Shown here: positions 48,401 to 63,780 of the stretch, one piece after another
How positions within the stretch are numbered: the first letter of the stretch is position 1
Layout of the letters: each line of letters opens with the position of its first letter
Source: Anisakis pegreffii
Taxonomy: Eukaryota > Nematoda > Chromadorea > Rhabditida > Anisakidae
DNA: 64,000 bases
NCBI GenBank assembly: GCA_035041965.1
Contig: JAPYMA010002120.1
Coordinates: 1-64,000 of the forward strand
Reading direction: 5' to 3'
Notes under the pieces: model-generated
Seen by the model: only the letters and a program-made list of their open reading frames with translations
The model's database searches: none
Told to the model about the DNA's origin: nothing
Translations under genes and position numbers: made by a program

Positions 48401-49519
48401 AAAAAAAAGCAATCCACCTCCTCAAGAGTGAATTCGGATTTAATACAGACTGAGCGACTAATGTCTCGTCTAGCTGCTTATAGATCAGTGAGTTCTCGAA
48501 GTTTTTTTTTGAAATTCGATAAAAATATTTTCAAATTTTGAAGAAACACATTGCAAAAGGTTAAGAGCACAGAGTGAACTTGAAGGTTACGTGGAACGAC
48601 GAAATCAATAAATCAAAAGCAAAACGAAACGGAAAAAGAATTCCAACAAAAACATTTCATTCACCTCTTCGTGTGCCTCTTCTGTTGTTAACTCGAGAAG
48701 CTCAGCTGATTGCGTGATTTGATCAATGAGAATCGTTGAGTTCAACGGACACTCGGCGTAATCACCACAGTCGTTTGGAGGTGACGGTGGTTCGAACTCG
48801 AAACAGATCGCACACGCTCTAAATTCCTCTTGCCGTTTCAAAATTTCTTCCACTGGTGGCGGTGATGATTCCCTATGGTTGTCGTTGCTGTTAACTGAGG
48901 TGATCACCCGTTTTGCAATTCTTTCCGGTTCTCCTAATATGACCGTTGCTGTTGGTTGCTCTTGGCAGTGGTCGTCGTCTTTTTTGCCGTCTTCAATCAG
49001 ATTCTCTTCGTGTTCTTCGTGATTTTCAGAGTCTTTTCGCTGCTGATGATGATGCTCGAAGGTTCTGCTTGATATGATGTTCTCAATTGTAAAATGCAGG
49101 GCGGGCGGTGATGACGACGGCCTCGGCGGGGGTACAGGTGAGGAGGGCTGGCGCTCACAATCAGCAGGTATTTGCGATATCTCGGTGATCTCTAGTGATC
49201 GCTGCTGCTGTTCGACTGCTATCTCTGGTGGTAGCTCTGATATCTGTGCAAATGGCTGCGCTGCTTTCTCTGATAATTGTGCTGATAAGTCCGACAACGA
49301 TGTGTCTAGTGAATACTCTAGTATCTCTGCGGAGAGCTCCGGCAGCAGATTTTCTGCAGCAGGCTCCGCGGAGACCTTGGACGTTGGCGCTGCGGACGGC
49401 TCTAGCAACGCCTTCGACCACGCTTCCACTTGTGGTGTCTCTGATTCGCTTGATTCGTTCTCTGCCGTCTCTGCGGAATGCGATAGTTCAGATGATGTAA
49501 TCGAGGGTGTTGGCGACAT
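45428..49519 (-). CDS. Unrecognised acidic/Ser-rich protein gene, four phase-consistent exons, 3' end unresolved
   Basis: I do not recognise this gene. Exons: 48665-49519, 46822-47042, 45960-46144, 45428-45567; phases 0, 2, 1, 0 close at each junction. The first exon (285 codons from ATG 49517-49519) is Ser/Glu/Pro-rich with Ala-Glu stretches, a His-rich patch (FEHHHQQRKD), a polyproline run (SPVPPPRP) and a small Cys group (CAIC x11 C x5 C) that might bind metal. The second is Lys-rich (KKTKQKKTVKDVKKKLKKDK), possibly nuclear targeting. The third and fourth are Ser/Lys/Asp-rich and end KRNGAITKDQRR before a GTATGT donor. Mostly disordered, so function cannot be inferred. An upstream acceptor (AATTAG at about 49535) would allow a 5' exon. 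The next 3' exon was not found; joining to collagen 1 fails on phase. Confidence 0.6.
46377..46640 (+). repeat. Dispersed repeat family R6, copy 2
   Basis: Matches 6300-6560 in the same orientation with scattered substitutions (about 90 percent by eye). It is in intron 2 of the unrecognised minus-strand gene. The right boundary differs after TTTGATAGCCT. Confidence 0.75.
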
Positions 49520-51914
49520 TGGGCGTCTGGTACGGCGACCTAATTAGTGGTTTTTGCCGACTTCTTGACGGCTTCTTTCCCTGAGAAATGACTATTATTT
49601 CAACGCATATACAACTCACTTCTTTAAAATGTCACGTTTCTATCGCGTCATGTACAAATTCAAGCTTTCTCTCTCGTTTACCAAATTCTCACTGACCTTT
49701 TCCTATTGTAAGGTTTACTTCTCCGTCAACTGATCCAAACCCGTCACAGTCAGTGCTTTCACCCACACAAAACAGCTGATCAGCTTCGGATCGAGATCCC
49801 TAATCCCTCTAAAGCCAAATCCGCTTAAATTACTTTGAATCCGAACAGTTAAAGTCAATAGAGAAAGCTAATTCCCTAGGGATCTACCGATTGCAACGTT
49901 TGACCTCTCAAAGAATTTCTCAAAAACGGGTGGAATGATAACGGATAGATCGATTTCAAATCCTTCAGTCGCGCAACCACTGAGACATGATAGATCTCAT
50001 CAAGCAGAATGTGCAGATTATATTTGAAATTGGATAAAACATCACATCAACTAGCACCACATGAATTTTGTTGCTACAAACAATGAGTTTGCTACAGATT
50101 AATCATCTATATCCTTTAAGCACCGTATCGCTGATAAAAGTCCCGATTGTCCCGATTATAGCTCTGTTTTGTTACGGTTGTCATTTGAAGTGCATTCGTC
50201 AGTTTCTCGATTTGATTGCATACAAAAGAGATAACTAATATACATGAAACAACAAATAATTGCCATGAGTAAAAGGTTTTTTATTTTGCCGAGAGAGATG
50301 GCAAGAGCACACGGGCACGGGTTTGGGTCACTTGTGCAAGGTCATTCGTGTGCATGTGTCAATCGTATGCATGCCCATCTCGATGGGTTGTTGGAATTAT
50401 TTATTATAGATCTTGCAATCGCTGTAATATATCTTCCAAACCCATTTCTATTTCCACTCTCGTCCAGCAAGCGGCGATACTCGTATGTGAAGAAATACTT
50501 TACTGTCGTCGTCAATAACTGACTGCATGACATCAATGACCTAGATTGAATTGTTGATTTTATTACTGTGCATTGAAATTCAGTTCAACGTCAGTCATAT
50601 CAGTTTCTATCAGCTCAACGTGATATCAGTTTGATGACAACATAATTAGGTAACACAAGGTGTGTGAGTCAGCACACAATTACGCAAGTGATTATATGTG
50701 ATAAAAGACTGCAGACTTCGGATAAATACGATCCGGAGCTTTGAAAGCTGAAGACAATTTATCAAAAGAGGAACAAATGAGCCCGACTGAAGTCAACTGG
50801 TCGAATGGCGGCGATCATTTCGGATGGCAAGCAAACGATCTTGAGTTAAAAATTTGGCCAGAATAGTCCAAAATTTTTTCAACGATAGAATTACGATTGG
50901 ACGTTGAACATTAAAAAAGTTTTTCGATGTGATCATAGAATTGTCAAGTCCGAATATGTAAGACTACATTCAAGTTTCTATGATCTGCACACTGCTATTT
51001 TCGATCTCTTCACAGAGATTTTAAAAAACCAATCTGACTAATCATAAGATTCCGCAGAATCAAGACTTTCGGTGCTTCATCCTGAACGTGTCATCGTTCC
51101 CTGAACTGTTCTCTATGGCTCAAATAGCCTAGATTGGCGCTATTTGGAGGAATTCAATCCCAATTTCCTAAAAATTTATCAGCTACCTGATGATTCCTTT
51201 ATGACGACTATTTGAATAGCTCTAACAATTGCACTGAACAGGAATTAAAACAGATTGTCGTTACACAATCGGTGTGTGTGACCCCAAAGAAGATCTGATT
51301 TGCACATTCCTATGAAATTAGCACACCAAGACTAGGTTTTTGATCACACAAATATGATGAACTTCACTTAAATTGCAACATTCTCAAGGTGAGCTGAATA
51401 AAACCACAATTGTTTTACGATGAAATGGCTGACCCATTTTCAGTGAATAATGATTCTTTTCGCATGGTTTTATTAACGAGCAAATTAACGAATTCAATTT
51501 CAAAAGCCATTCAATCACTGCCCTAATCAACTAATCTCTCAACAATATTAGCGACAAATTCTTTGTGTGATGCGACATGTGACATTTGCAAAATTTCAAC
51601 GTATACCCTTGAAATGAATGATGACTTTGACATAGTATCATAGCCGTTGTATTTTCAACAATTGAAAGCGTGAGCATCAATCTACGAGAGAAAAGTTAAT
51701 TAATAACGACTGGAAAGTCTCTCGACAAGTCGATTTAATTTTGATTGAAGTGAAAAAGAGAGAAATGACATCTAGGGCTTGTCTTAGCCAAGACATACAT
51801 TTGAATTGAACAAGTGAAGAAATTTGAACACAGAAAAACAGTCACATGGTCTAATAAATCAGTTAAGATGAAGGAACACCATCAAAAAAATAACAACTTG
51901 AGGATCAGATAGCT

Positions 51915-52262
51915 TAAAAATGGTACTCCAGATATTCCTATAGAATTGTATCATTGATCTCATCGCATAGATCAAATGTGCACACTTTAGTGGCATTATA
52001 GAATCGCTCCAGCAGTTTGACATATCCTCAGAAAATCAGTTATATCTCCTTAACTATGCAAAATCCTTCGACAACATATATACTATTCTGAAAGCTGAGA
52101 ATCTGCTGAATCTGATGGTAACAAGAAATTATGGTGTTGCTGGGCAAACTTGAGAGTACGGGTTGTTTGAAAATGGTACTCCGGATATTCCTATAGAACT
52201 GTTTCATTGATCACTCCATCCAGATCAAATGCGCACAGTCTGGCGGTATTACAGAATTGCTT
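51915..52262 (+). repeat. 253-bp satellite, about 1.4 units
   Basis: TGGTACTCCAGATATTCC at 51921 recurs at 52174, exactly 253 bp later. The second unit breaks off after GCGGTATTACAGAATTGC. The same unit is found in tandem at 60850-61560. Confidence 0.85.
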
Positions 52263-52924
52263 AAGTAAATGCCATGAATTCATGGAGATCTTTAAGGATT
52301 GAATCGTATTTGACCGTAAGAATTAAAGCAATATCCTGAAATCGAAAGATAACCATTATCACCAAATCAAAAGATATCAAAATCATGCAATACTATATCG
52401 TGGATATCAAAATCATGCTATACACACTATATTATATCATAAGCAATCAGGCACGAGTAAGGTAAGAGGAACCCAAATAACTGAACGCACACTCGTAACT
52501 GTTATATGAATTCACATCTTGCACACAAATCTAAGAGAGTTTATCTCCGTAAATCTTCAAACTCATCTTCGGACGACCTTGGAGATGAATATTGCATGAG
52601 ATTGAATAATATGAATAAATACAACCAAGAACACATCCTCAGAACACCACTTGCCGCAGATCTGCCTGTGCATATGAATGAATAACTGTTCACTCTAACT
52701 CATTGCTTCTGATATACAAAATCTTTATCCCCTCAATATTCCCACTCACAATACAAGACATGTTTAATATCTCTTATAGTGGTTGACTGCGGCAGTCTGC
52801 AATAAATCGTAATCGTAATATTGTCAGTGCCTATTATGTTTATCCTTTTATTATGTTGTTTTGCCAAATCTCTTCAACATGTAAATGATTTCACAAGATA
52901 TCCTTTATCCAACGGACGGACTCT

Positions 52925-53360
52925 TCTATCTCATTGTTGGGCAATTATCTCTGCTGGTTCAGTCGTCACATAACATGTCCACTGGAGCGTTTAGATTGTA
53001 AAATTAGTTCGCATGCACTTTCGAGATTGTCGTATAAGTTATATGGCTTTGGATTAGGATCGTACGAATTGAGGATAATGCAAACGGATTCAATCGCATT
53101 CGATAGAAATTAGAGCAATCTAGAGAAACCTTGAGCAATCCTAAAGGAATCTTTGGGAAAACTGAGGAGCTCTGAATTTCGGTTTCTATCTCATTGTTAG
53201 GCAATTATCTGCTGGTTCAGTCACATAACATGTCCACCGGAATGTTTAGATTGTAAAATTGGTTCGCATGCACTTTCGAGATTATCATACAAGTTATGCG
53301 GCTTTGGATTTGGATTTGCAGCATACGAATTGAGGATATTGCCGAAGGATTCGTTTTCAC
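52925..53360 (+). repeat. Tandem duplication of about 165 bp at 260-bp offset
   Basis: TCTATCTCATTGTTGGGC at 52925 recurs at 53185, and similarity continues through AACATGTCCAC, TTCGCATGCACTTTCGAGAT and ACGAATTGAGGAT. The copies differ by small indels. Non-coding. Confidence 0.75.
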
Positions 53361-55045
53361 CTTGAAATTAGTATTGATTAAAAACGATTCGATGTGTGTG
53401 TGTTGCTGTGATATGTCCTAGAAAGATTATCATGTTTTGAAGTTTATCACACAAATAAGGTCATTTCTAACATGTAAGTGATGATGTAATGAATTGATCA
53501 TATTACGCTGATCAGATCAATGATTACGCACCGTTGTCGTGCACACACGTTGCACAGAACAAAATTTATGATGTGATTGCTGCTGTTGCTGCTGCAAAAC
53601 GATCTATTTAATTGTTCAATTAGAGAGGTCAATGCAGTTAATTAATTAAATCGATGTTGCTGCTGACAAACAACGGACAATTTCATCAATAATATTTGCT
53701 GAATCTCACAAAATTTCAGCAACAGTTTCCTTAGTTTTTGATATGATAACATTAAAGTAGGCTGTAACCAGCTGGAACAGCCGGGAACAACGTCAGAACA
53801 AACTGGATTCGCTTACGATCATCCATCACCTAAAATCCGCTCTCGTCGATCCAGAGTGGCGATCCAGAGTATGATCGGAACATCAACCGTCCGCGATAAG
53901 TAGCTTGGAGAAAGAAATTCATGGCATTCTGAAATCCGTCTAAGCCGTACCGATAAAACAACCCTCTAGAAATTGCACGATTGCCGAACAATCTGGAGTG
54001 ATCCTGAGGTGGCTCAAACGATTCTGAGCCATTTTAGCAACCGTGAACACTCTGTGAGATCGACTGGAATAGAATTCATTCGCCTAGCTGATGATCAAAA
54101 GACAATTTATTTATTTATTTATTTGTTTATTTATTAAATAATGAACAATTTTTCATTGTAAAAGCTTTATAATACACATGAAATATTCACCATAGGCATT
54201 CATTCGATAACATAATATAACATAACACAATATAACGTAACATATTCCTACAAAAATCACTGAAAACCATCGAACTTATTAAGTCACATTATACTTACAA
54301 GACAATCAATCAAACAGACAAAATAAATAGGTCATATTATTCTCAACTGATTGCTTTGCTTGCATAACAATTCAAACCGTTAACAAGGGCAAATCATTTG
54401 ATTTCAAGCAAAACTCTACGCCGATCCGCCGTAAGCTGGACAGGAGATAGAAGAGTTTTACCCATCGAAACCTAACGATTTTACTCAAATAAAGACTGCA
54501 ACAAACAGGTATATATAGGACATTTCATTAATTTAATAATAATCATTAGAAATGTTGATGTACTGAATATGAGCAATTTTTTATTATTATGATGTATTTG
54601 ATAATGCTGTCTGCCACTGACTAGCAGAGTTGGATCTTAAGCCTGTGCCGCAGGAGGTTGGCGGATAAAAACGGATAAACTCTGTCATTACTGTCATTAA
54701 AAAGTTTTGCACAGTAAACCCAGCAACTCCCTAATTATTGGTTCAAGTGGAACTCATAGAATTAGAATAATTATTCTTTTTATAACAATTTTACATTTTC
54801 ATTTATTTATTTCATTTCAGATCGGAAAACGAGAGGAATACCACCAATGAAATGTGTCTTGGACAATTCAGATTCATTAACACGTTTAACAGATTGCTTG
54901 CCGAATAGCTGACCAGTGATAACCCAACTGTTTCTATCGTGGAATGAGTGTTTGAGTAGAAGAATCAACTCGGCAGCTGTTCTGCAGGTGAATTTGCATG
55001 AGCATTTATTCATTTAAGAATTCGTCTTCCATAAGCCTTCTCAAA

Positions 55046-57376
<2,331 letters not shown>

Positions 57377-60300
57377 TGACTCCCCGCGATGCTTGCACTT
57401 GCAACTTGTTCAGGGCTTTACTAGAGCCACCAACGTTATCCGGATCAACGGTGAGGAATAGAGGGCTTTTGCCCGTTCCTAAGCGCGCTAATTTGGTGGT
57501 GACTTTCCACGACGCGGGTCTTTCAGCTTCGATGAGTTTTGCAGCAGCCAGCCACTGGGAGCTCAGAATTTAAGTCGTCGTCTCTTAATGGATTTGCTCA
57601 CGAGTGGATAAGGGATCAACTCCTGAAATATACCTGATTATGCCTCAATTGATGGAATTTATCTAGCGATACAATTTGCGGCGCTAACTGAATATTTTGT
57701 ATGAAAAACTTTACGAAAACCTAAACAGTACATTCAAAATATATTTCATGCAAGATATTAAAAGTAAGAGTAACGCACATGATTATGCTCAAAATCAAGA
57801 TCAAAATCAGCTCAAAATCAATCGCACGCAATGGTGATGAAAAAAGTACACAGCAATGAATCACGACCAAATCTGCCGGAGTTTAACCCGGTACCAAATG
57901 AAACGTGTACACATCGAAAAATTCAGTGCTCAGTCGAGCTACCTGCCAAGCCTCCCCCCCTCTCTTCAAAAAAACCCTAATTAAAGGCAACTGAGCAAAG
58001 GACAAGGCCAGTTCGAGCGGACAATTCAATTCGATTCGGTAAACGAGCTAGGTCGAAATTGAAAGGGCAACCATTTTGCTGAAGAAGTTATTCACCAGAA
58101 AGGAGTATACACAATTGTACAATAGAGTTCATGAGTTTTAACACTAAACGTCACATTAATTTGGTTGTTTGAAAGGGTCACCACTCTCAAATGACTTAAA
58201 TGGTATAGACTTTTGTTAGGTGTGTGTGTGTGAAATGAAATCAAGTCGTCACAAGTCAAATGCAGTTGAATTTGACCCATTAATTGATCATTCTCTTCAT
58301 TATCTTTTCGTATTGTCTATAGTTTCTTCTGCCACTATTGATATCTGATTAGCATTTACAATAGTGATCGTTAGTGATCACTTCAGTGCCTCCCTCCTTG
58401 CTAGAAGATCACTCTTTCAGAGAGATTTTGTTTTAATCGCTTATTGCTGATAGACTGATCGCTGCGGGCAGCGACACCAGATGAAAGCATAATATGCAGA
58501 TGTGCTTGGTTAGTTCATAGAATTGAATTTATTTGGTGAAGTTGAATTGATTCATGACTGTTTTGTGCTGACGGTGTTGAAGGACATTGAACTTAAATCG
58601 CCATCGAAGCCAACGACAACAAATAAAACACTGAAACGAGCAGCAAAACATGCATCATCTATTCATCCAACAAAAAAAAACTCAAATTAAACGCATTCGA
58701 ATGTCACTTTCAAATGTTTTTTGTCAAAACAACTTCTGCAGATTTTAAAATACTGAATATAAACTCATATTTTTAGCGTTGACATCATGTGACCTTCGCT
58801 CGTCGAATACATACTACATAACACATCTAATGTACTACCATAGGGGGGATCGTTCATAAAATAATAAAACTATTATAGATGTCGCTTCAAAAAATTTTCC
58901 ACCAAGCAAATGGAATGTGGAGATTTTTCAGCAGCTCTACCTTAGAATGCTTTTTTAAAGATTGGAAAAATATCCGAAAGAAATTGCAATATCTTGATAT
59001 CTTTAAAAAATTTTGCTGTAAATGAAGTAATCTTAAATATCTTAAGCATATGACAACATTGTCTACGATATGAGAGCTGATCGAAAGGGATGAACTATGA
59101 TATGACGGTCGAATAACTAAAGGATCAACTACAGTTTAAGGGCTAATTAAAGGGTCAATTATGATCACGAGAGAGGCGGAAGCCTCACATTTTGAAAACT
59201 CAACTCATATTCACGTGGAGCATTTTATTTGCAATGAACAACATTAAATTCTTCAAAAGCAGACGGCTCGTTGGATTCCAAACGGATACATTCAGCATTA
59301 TCTTCAAGGAGTGTAACTCTTTAAAGATCCTCGTGAAACTCGTCGTAATCATCCCATAAAGAAGACAATAAGTTTATATCGAGCATAGAGTATCGAATAT
59401 AAATTCGACTCAAATGTAGTTTCTCATCAAAATTCAGTTGATTTGAAGCACTTTTAAACAGTCTCTTCGAAACATCGCATTATCTTCACTTACCAATCAT
59501 AATATTGAGGCGCGAATGCAAAAACGTATGTTCAAGGAGACAAAACAAAACGAAAAAATTATCGAACAAAATTAAGTTAAGAGCGATAATTAAGAAATTG
59601 CTCAGTCAAGCACAAATCTCATTTCTTACACGAAAATCTGTCGCAAATTTAGGCCATACCCAGCAAAAAAATAATTCAAGTGGGGAATTCAGAGGAATAG
59701 GAGGAAGAAAATTGCTGGTAATCAAGGAGTTCCGAGAGTGATCGAATGAAAAAGATCACTTGAAAATGGAAAACCCAACAAATCTATTGAGCTGGGAAAG
59801 GAAATGTGCAATCAACTGGTACTAAATCTTATTGAAGTAATACTGCAATCATATTGTAAGTTATGGAAAGCACACGAGAAATTCCATGCACTAGAGAGCA
59901 ATGACATTCGTCCGATTGTCTGTTTCAATTTTTGGACAAATTCGACTTTTCCAAAACGCAAATATTGAATGGCGTTAGAAACTGATCTTCCGCACACTAG
60001 CCTTAACCTCCAACAGCATCGAATTCCTTCAATTGCTAATAGAGTAACTTCTCATCAATCAAACGGGTATACTCGTAAGGTTCAAGGAAGTCAAATGAAC
60101 TGAAACTCGATCGCCTTCATCCTCTATCGACGGATGCAACTGCGATCAAAACTGAAGATTACAGAGAAGTGCAGTTGATGAAATTGAGACACTGCCTATC
60201 TCGATGAGTGCATAGCTAAGGGATCATGCAAAACTCTATGACTCTCAGAAAAATTAGGTGATCACCATCAATACGGAGATGTAAATTCGTGGAAATTTAT

Positions 60301-60849
60301 CGCTTTGCATTATGGTTGCGGGGCATTCTTGTAAGAATTATGATATGATCCTATCACAGATACATTGTTGTGATACACATCGTGTTAGTGATATTAGTGA
60401 TTACGATGGTGACCGTGTTTTATGCGTGATGTTGATGAAATGTGTTTGATGTAAAGAATCACTTGAACGTAGTGTTTCTTGAGAATGCGAGTGCTGAAGA
60501 CGCAATTAAATCGAACTGAATTACATCACGAAAATTTAGGTTATGGTCAGAAGTGTGTTAAGCATTTGAAGTCAGTTGAAATTCATTCTCTTCAATTATT
60601 TTATGATCAATTTCACATTTCACAATCACCGATGATCAGTGATTGTAACGAAAGAAATTCCTGTGGTATTCGGAATGAGAATATGAATGCGTAGGGACGA
60701 GCTCTAAAGCGAACAACACAAAGCATTGAAAATGCATCTCGTGACATGGAGTAAGATGGTGGATAGTTGGAAAAAAATGACTTGAGACTTTAAATTCAGT
60801 TACGCGAGCTCAACTGATGCTACATGGAAAGACCTTATTCGGCAAGAAG

Positions 60850-61560
60850 ACTTTACAGGTAGTTTGAAAATGGTACTCGAGACATTAGTATAGATATGGA
60901 TCATTGATTAGGTCAAAGAGATCAAATGTGTAGGGCTTGGCGGCATCATAGAATCGCTCCAGCAGTTTGACATATCCTCAGAAAATCAGTTATATCTCTT
61001 TAACTATGCAAAATCCCTCGACAACATATATACTATTCTGAAAGCTGAGAATCTGCTGAATCTGATGGTAAAAAGAAATTATGGTGTTACTGAGCAAACT
61101 TGAGAGTACGGGTACTTTGAAAATGGCACTCCAAATACTCCTATAGAATTGTATCATTGATCACATCGCATAGATCAAATGTGCAGACTTTAGTGGCATT
61201 ATAGAATCGCTCCAGCAGTTTGACATATCCTCAGAAAATCAGTTATATCTCTTTAACTATGCAAAATCCCTCGACAACATATATAATGTTCTGAAAGCTG
61301 AGAATCTGCTGAATCTGATGGTAAAAAGAAATTATGGTGTTACTGAGCAAACTTGAGAGTACGGGTACTTTGAAAATGGCACTCCAAATACTCCTATAGA
61401 ATTGTATCATTGATCACATCGCATAGATCAAATGTGCAGACTTTAGTGGCATTATAGAATCACTCCAGCAGTTTGAGATGTTTTCAAAAAATCGGTTATA
61501 TCTCTTGAACTATGCAAAATCCCTCGACAATATTCTGAAAGCTGAATCCGATGTTACCAA
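60850..61560 (+). repeat. 253-bp satellite array, about 2.8 units
   Basis: The landmark AGCAGTTTGA occurs at 60961, 61214 and 61467, two exact 253-bp steps. The second and third units are closer to each other than to the first, and the last is truncated near AAGCTGAATCCGATGTTACC. Related to the pair at 51915 and the inverted piece at 36297. Confidence 0.9.
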
Positions 61561-61999
61561 GAAAACAATATTCGAGAATTCGGCAAACTCCATCGAAATT
61601 TTTTTCATTATGTGGTCCCTCTCTAAAACTGTAACAATTCTGCCGTTCCTTATGGAACTTATATGTATCAATAGCCGATGTGAATGAACTCTAAAAAATT
61701 TCAGCATGATTTTTTCAAACGATTTTATTATGGACTCATCTCGTTCTGATTACTATCACCATCATTCTCGTTGTTCGGATCATTATTATTGGTACTATAA
61801 ATACATTATTACTATGATTATTGTTGTCATTAAAGTTACCTATACATTAGACTGTCAAATTATCGTCTCATAACACTAGCACATCACTAAAATGTTTACA
61901 CAATTGACATCATCATTCAATTGCTCTCATGCACACACTCACTCAATTCAACTAAGCAAACATGCATTGTAAAATTGTCAAATTCATCATAAACTGCTG

Positions 62000-62014
62000 C
62001 TGCTGCTGCTGCTG
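62000..62014. repeat. (CTG)n trinucleotide run
   Basis: Short CTG run in non-coding DNA; similar short GCT/CTG runs occur near 25551, 31590 and 53583. Confidence 0.8.
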
Positions 62015-63071
62015 CAGTGAAAGCTCCCAATGAATATGCGAAACACACTATTTAGACGGGCAGGGCAGCTGTTTAGAGCTTTACCAATCGAGAGAACGCG
62101 ACGTTGCTGCGTTTAACTTGATCTTTAGTCTTGATTTCATGTGGCGATATTTTCATTTCAGTGTTCGCAAACGTACCGTCATTTACACTTCACATTTGCT
62201 ATGGATTAATATTGTGCCTGATTGTTCGATAGGTAATGATAAAGTGATAAAAACCCGATAAAATTCACTCTTTTAAACTTTTGTTTAGTTATCTTATCAG
62301 TTTTATACTGTTTATTGGCAATTGCCATATGGTCATATGATCATCTCACGTTTAAGTGAGCATTGCATTTGAATGGGTGTAGTGTTTTCAGTCATTTCCT
62401 GTATATTTTATGCCGAATTCTATATCGAATTGAGCCATTGCCGAAAAATTTACGAATCTATATTATAGCGCTGAGATACGCATTTTCAAGCAATCAGAAT
62501 AGGAATAATGACAATAATAATGATAAAAGTAATAGTAATAATGATACCTTGATGACCAAATAATGCGTAAGATGGTGAATTTTGTGATTACTTTTATTGA
62601 AATTATTATTGTCATTATTCCTATTCGTACGAATTTGATTTCTCATCGTCTTCACAACGAAAGAAATTTCGCGAAATTATTCGCACTCGCAAACTTTTGC
62701 TGTGTACACTTATCTCTTCTAAACGGATTCAGCTGAATGCTTTCAAATGGCAAGCTCAAATGCTCATCATCAATAAGTATTTCTTTTATCTTTTTTCCTT
62801 CATTTGACCTTCTAACGGCTAATCCACTGCCTTAGGGCCTTCCCATTCCGCATATTATTCTCCTAGAATCTCATCGCAATTACCTTATTGCAATTGCCTA
62901 TATATTCATTTGCTTCGACTTTGTCAGTCGTTAAGATCTCTCAGCGCATCGTCTCTAAAAATGATCAATGTAATCCTTTCTATAATATCCATACGAATGA
63001 TCATACGATGTGATCAAGTAAATCACTCGTTTAGGAAGGAGAATCGAAAATTTTAATTTGAGGCTTGCACA

Positions 63072-63780
63072 ATGTTCGCTGTCAACGAGCCGTCTCGAGC
63101 GTACAGCATTGAGGTGACGCTTGGAGAGAGGATCTACAATCCCGGTGATTTGATTCAAGGCCGTATTCATCTGAGCCTAAATCGGAAGCTTTTCTGCGAC
63201 ACTATTCTCGTACAACTCTATGGCGCCGTGAAAGTGTTTTGGACTGCAACAACTCAGGTTGTTTGGTGAATTTGAGATAGAATTTTCAGCGCTATTTGCG
63301 GAATTTTCGCTGAATCTCACTGTAACCAAGTCGAATATCATTCTCAAAACATAAAATATAAATCCAAAGATATAACCCAAACAGAACGCTTAATATCAAA
63401 TGATTGAGACCTGAAACGATCCAAACACTCGATGCCAGCTAGTCGTGACTGCTATCCAGAGATTTCACCAGACCTTGCCAGTTAACTGCTTCAAATCTTC
63501 AGCAGACCGGATCGATTCAGTTGATTTTGGCTAGATTTTGTCGGATGCATGAACAAGATCTTATGTTCTCCGATCTTATTCTCAACGTTGATAAATTCTC
63601 TCTCAAAAAAAAACGACGAAAATTCAGCGAAGTTTCAATGTAACAATTTGAGTCTATTTTCAGGACGACCAGGGTACTTTTCAACGTATACCATACGCGC
63701 AAAAAGAGGTTCTCGTCAACGAGAAGAGTGTCGTTTGGAGTGCCGAAAACAAGCCGAAAACATTGCCGAAGACACTGTCG
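63072..63780 (+). CDS. Arrestin-domain-containing protein, first two exons
   Basis: This belongs to the alpha-arrestin (ARRDC/TXNIP-like) family, membrane-trafficking adaptors with an arrestin N fold that commonly recruit ubiquitin ligases. Exons 63072-63257 and 63664-63780 join in phase 0 (TTQ|DDQGTF). Start ATG 63072 gives an N-terminus (AYSIEVTLGERIYNPGDLIQ then GRIHLSL) that matches the family pattern of beta strands with NPGD and a Gly-Arg/Lys turn. The next exon begins beyond a GTGAGT donor at 63781, and nothing recognisable follows to 64000, so the gene is truncated by the window. Confidence 0.85.

Larger units (their letters stand above)
49520..55045. other. Non-coding interval with two tandem-duplicated repeats
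   Basis: No gene supported between the unrecognised gene and collagen 2. Short frames at 50244-50522 and 53004-53204 have no domain or splice context. The interval contains a 253-bp satellite pair (51915-52262), a 260-bp tandem duplication (52925-53360) and AT-rich filler. Confidence 0.6.
57377..63071. other. Non-coding interval between collagen 2 and the arrestin-domain gene
   Basis: Should contain the collagen 2 promoter near 57377 and the arrestin-gene promoter near 63071. No additional gene supported; frames such as 59505-59741 and 60479-60694 are short and without domains. The main structured element is the 253-bp satellite at 60850-61560. A CTG-type trinucleotide run (about seven units) lies near 61994-62014. 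Confidence 0.6.

Noticed and set aside
49074..49547. Plus-strand Ser/Asp/Gly-rich frame of 157 residues
   Set aside because: Antisense shadow of the Ser/Glu-rich exon 48665-49519; no start or splice context.
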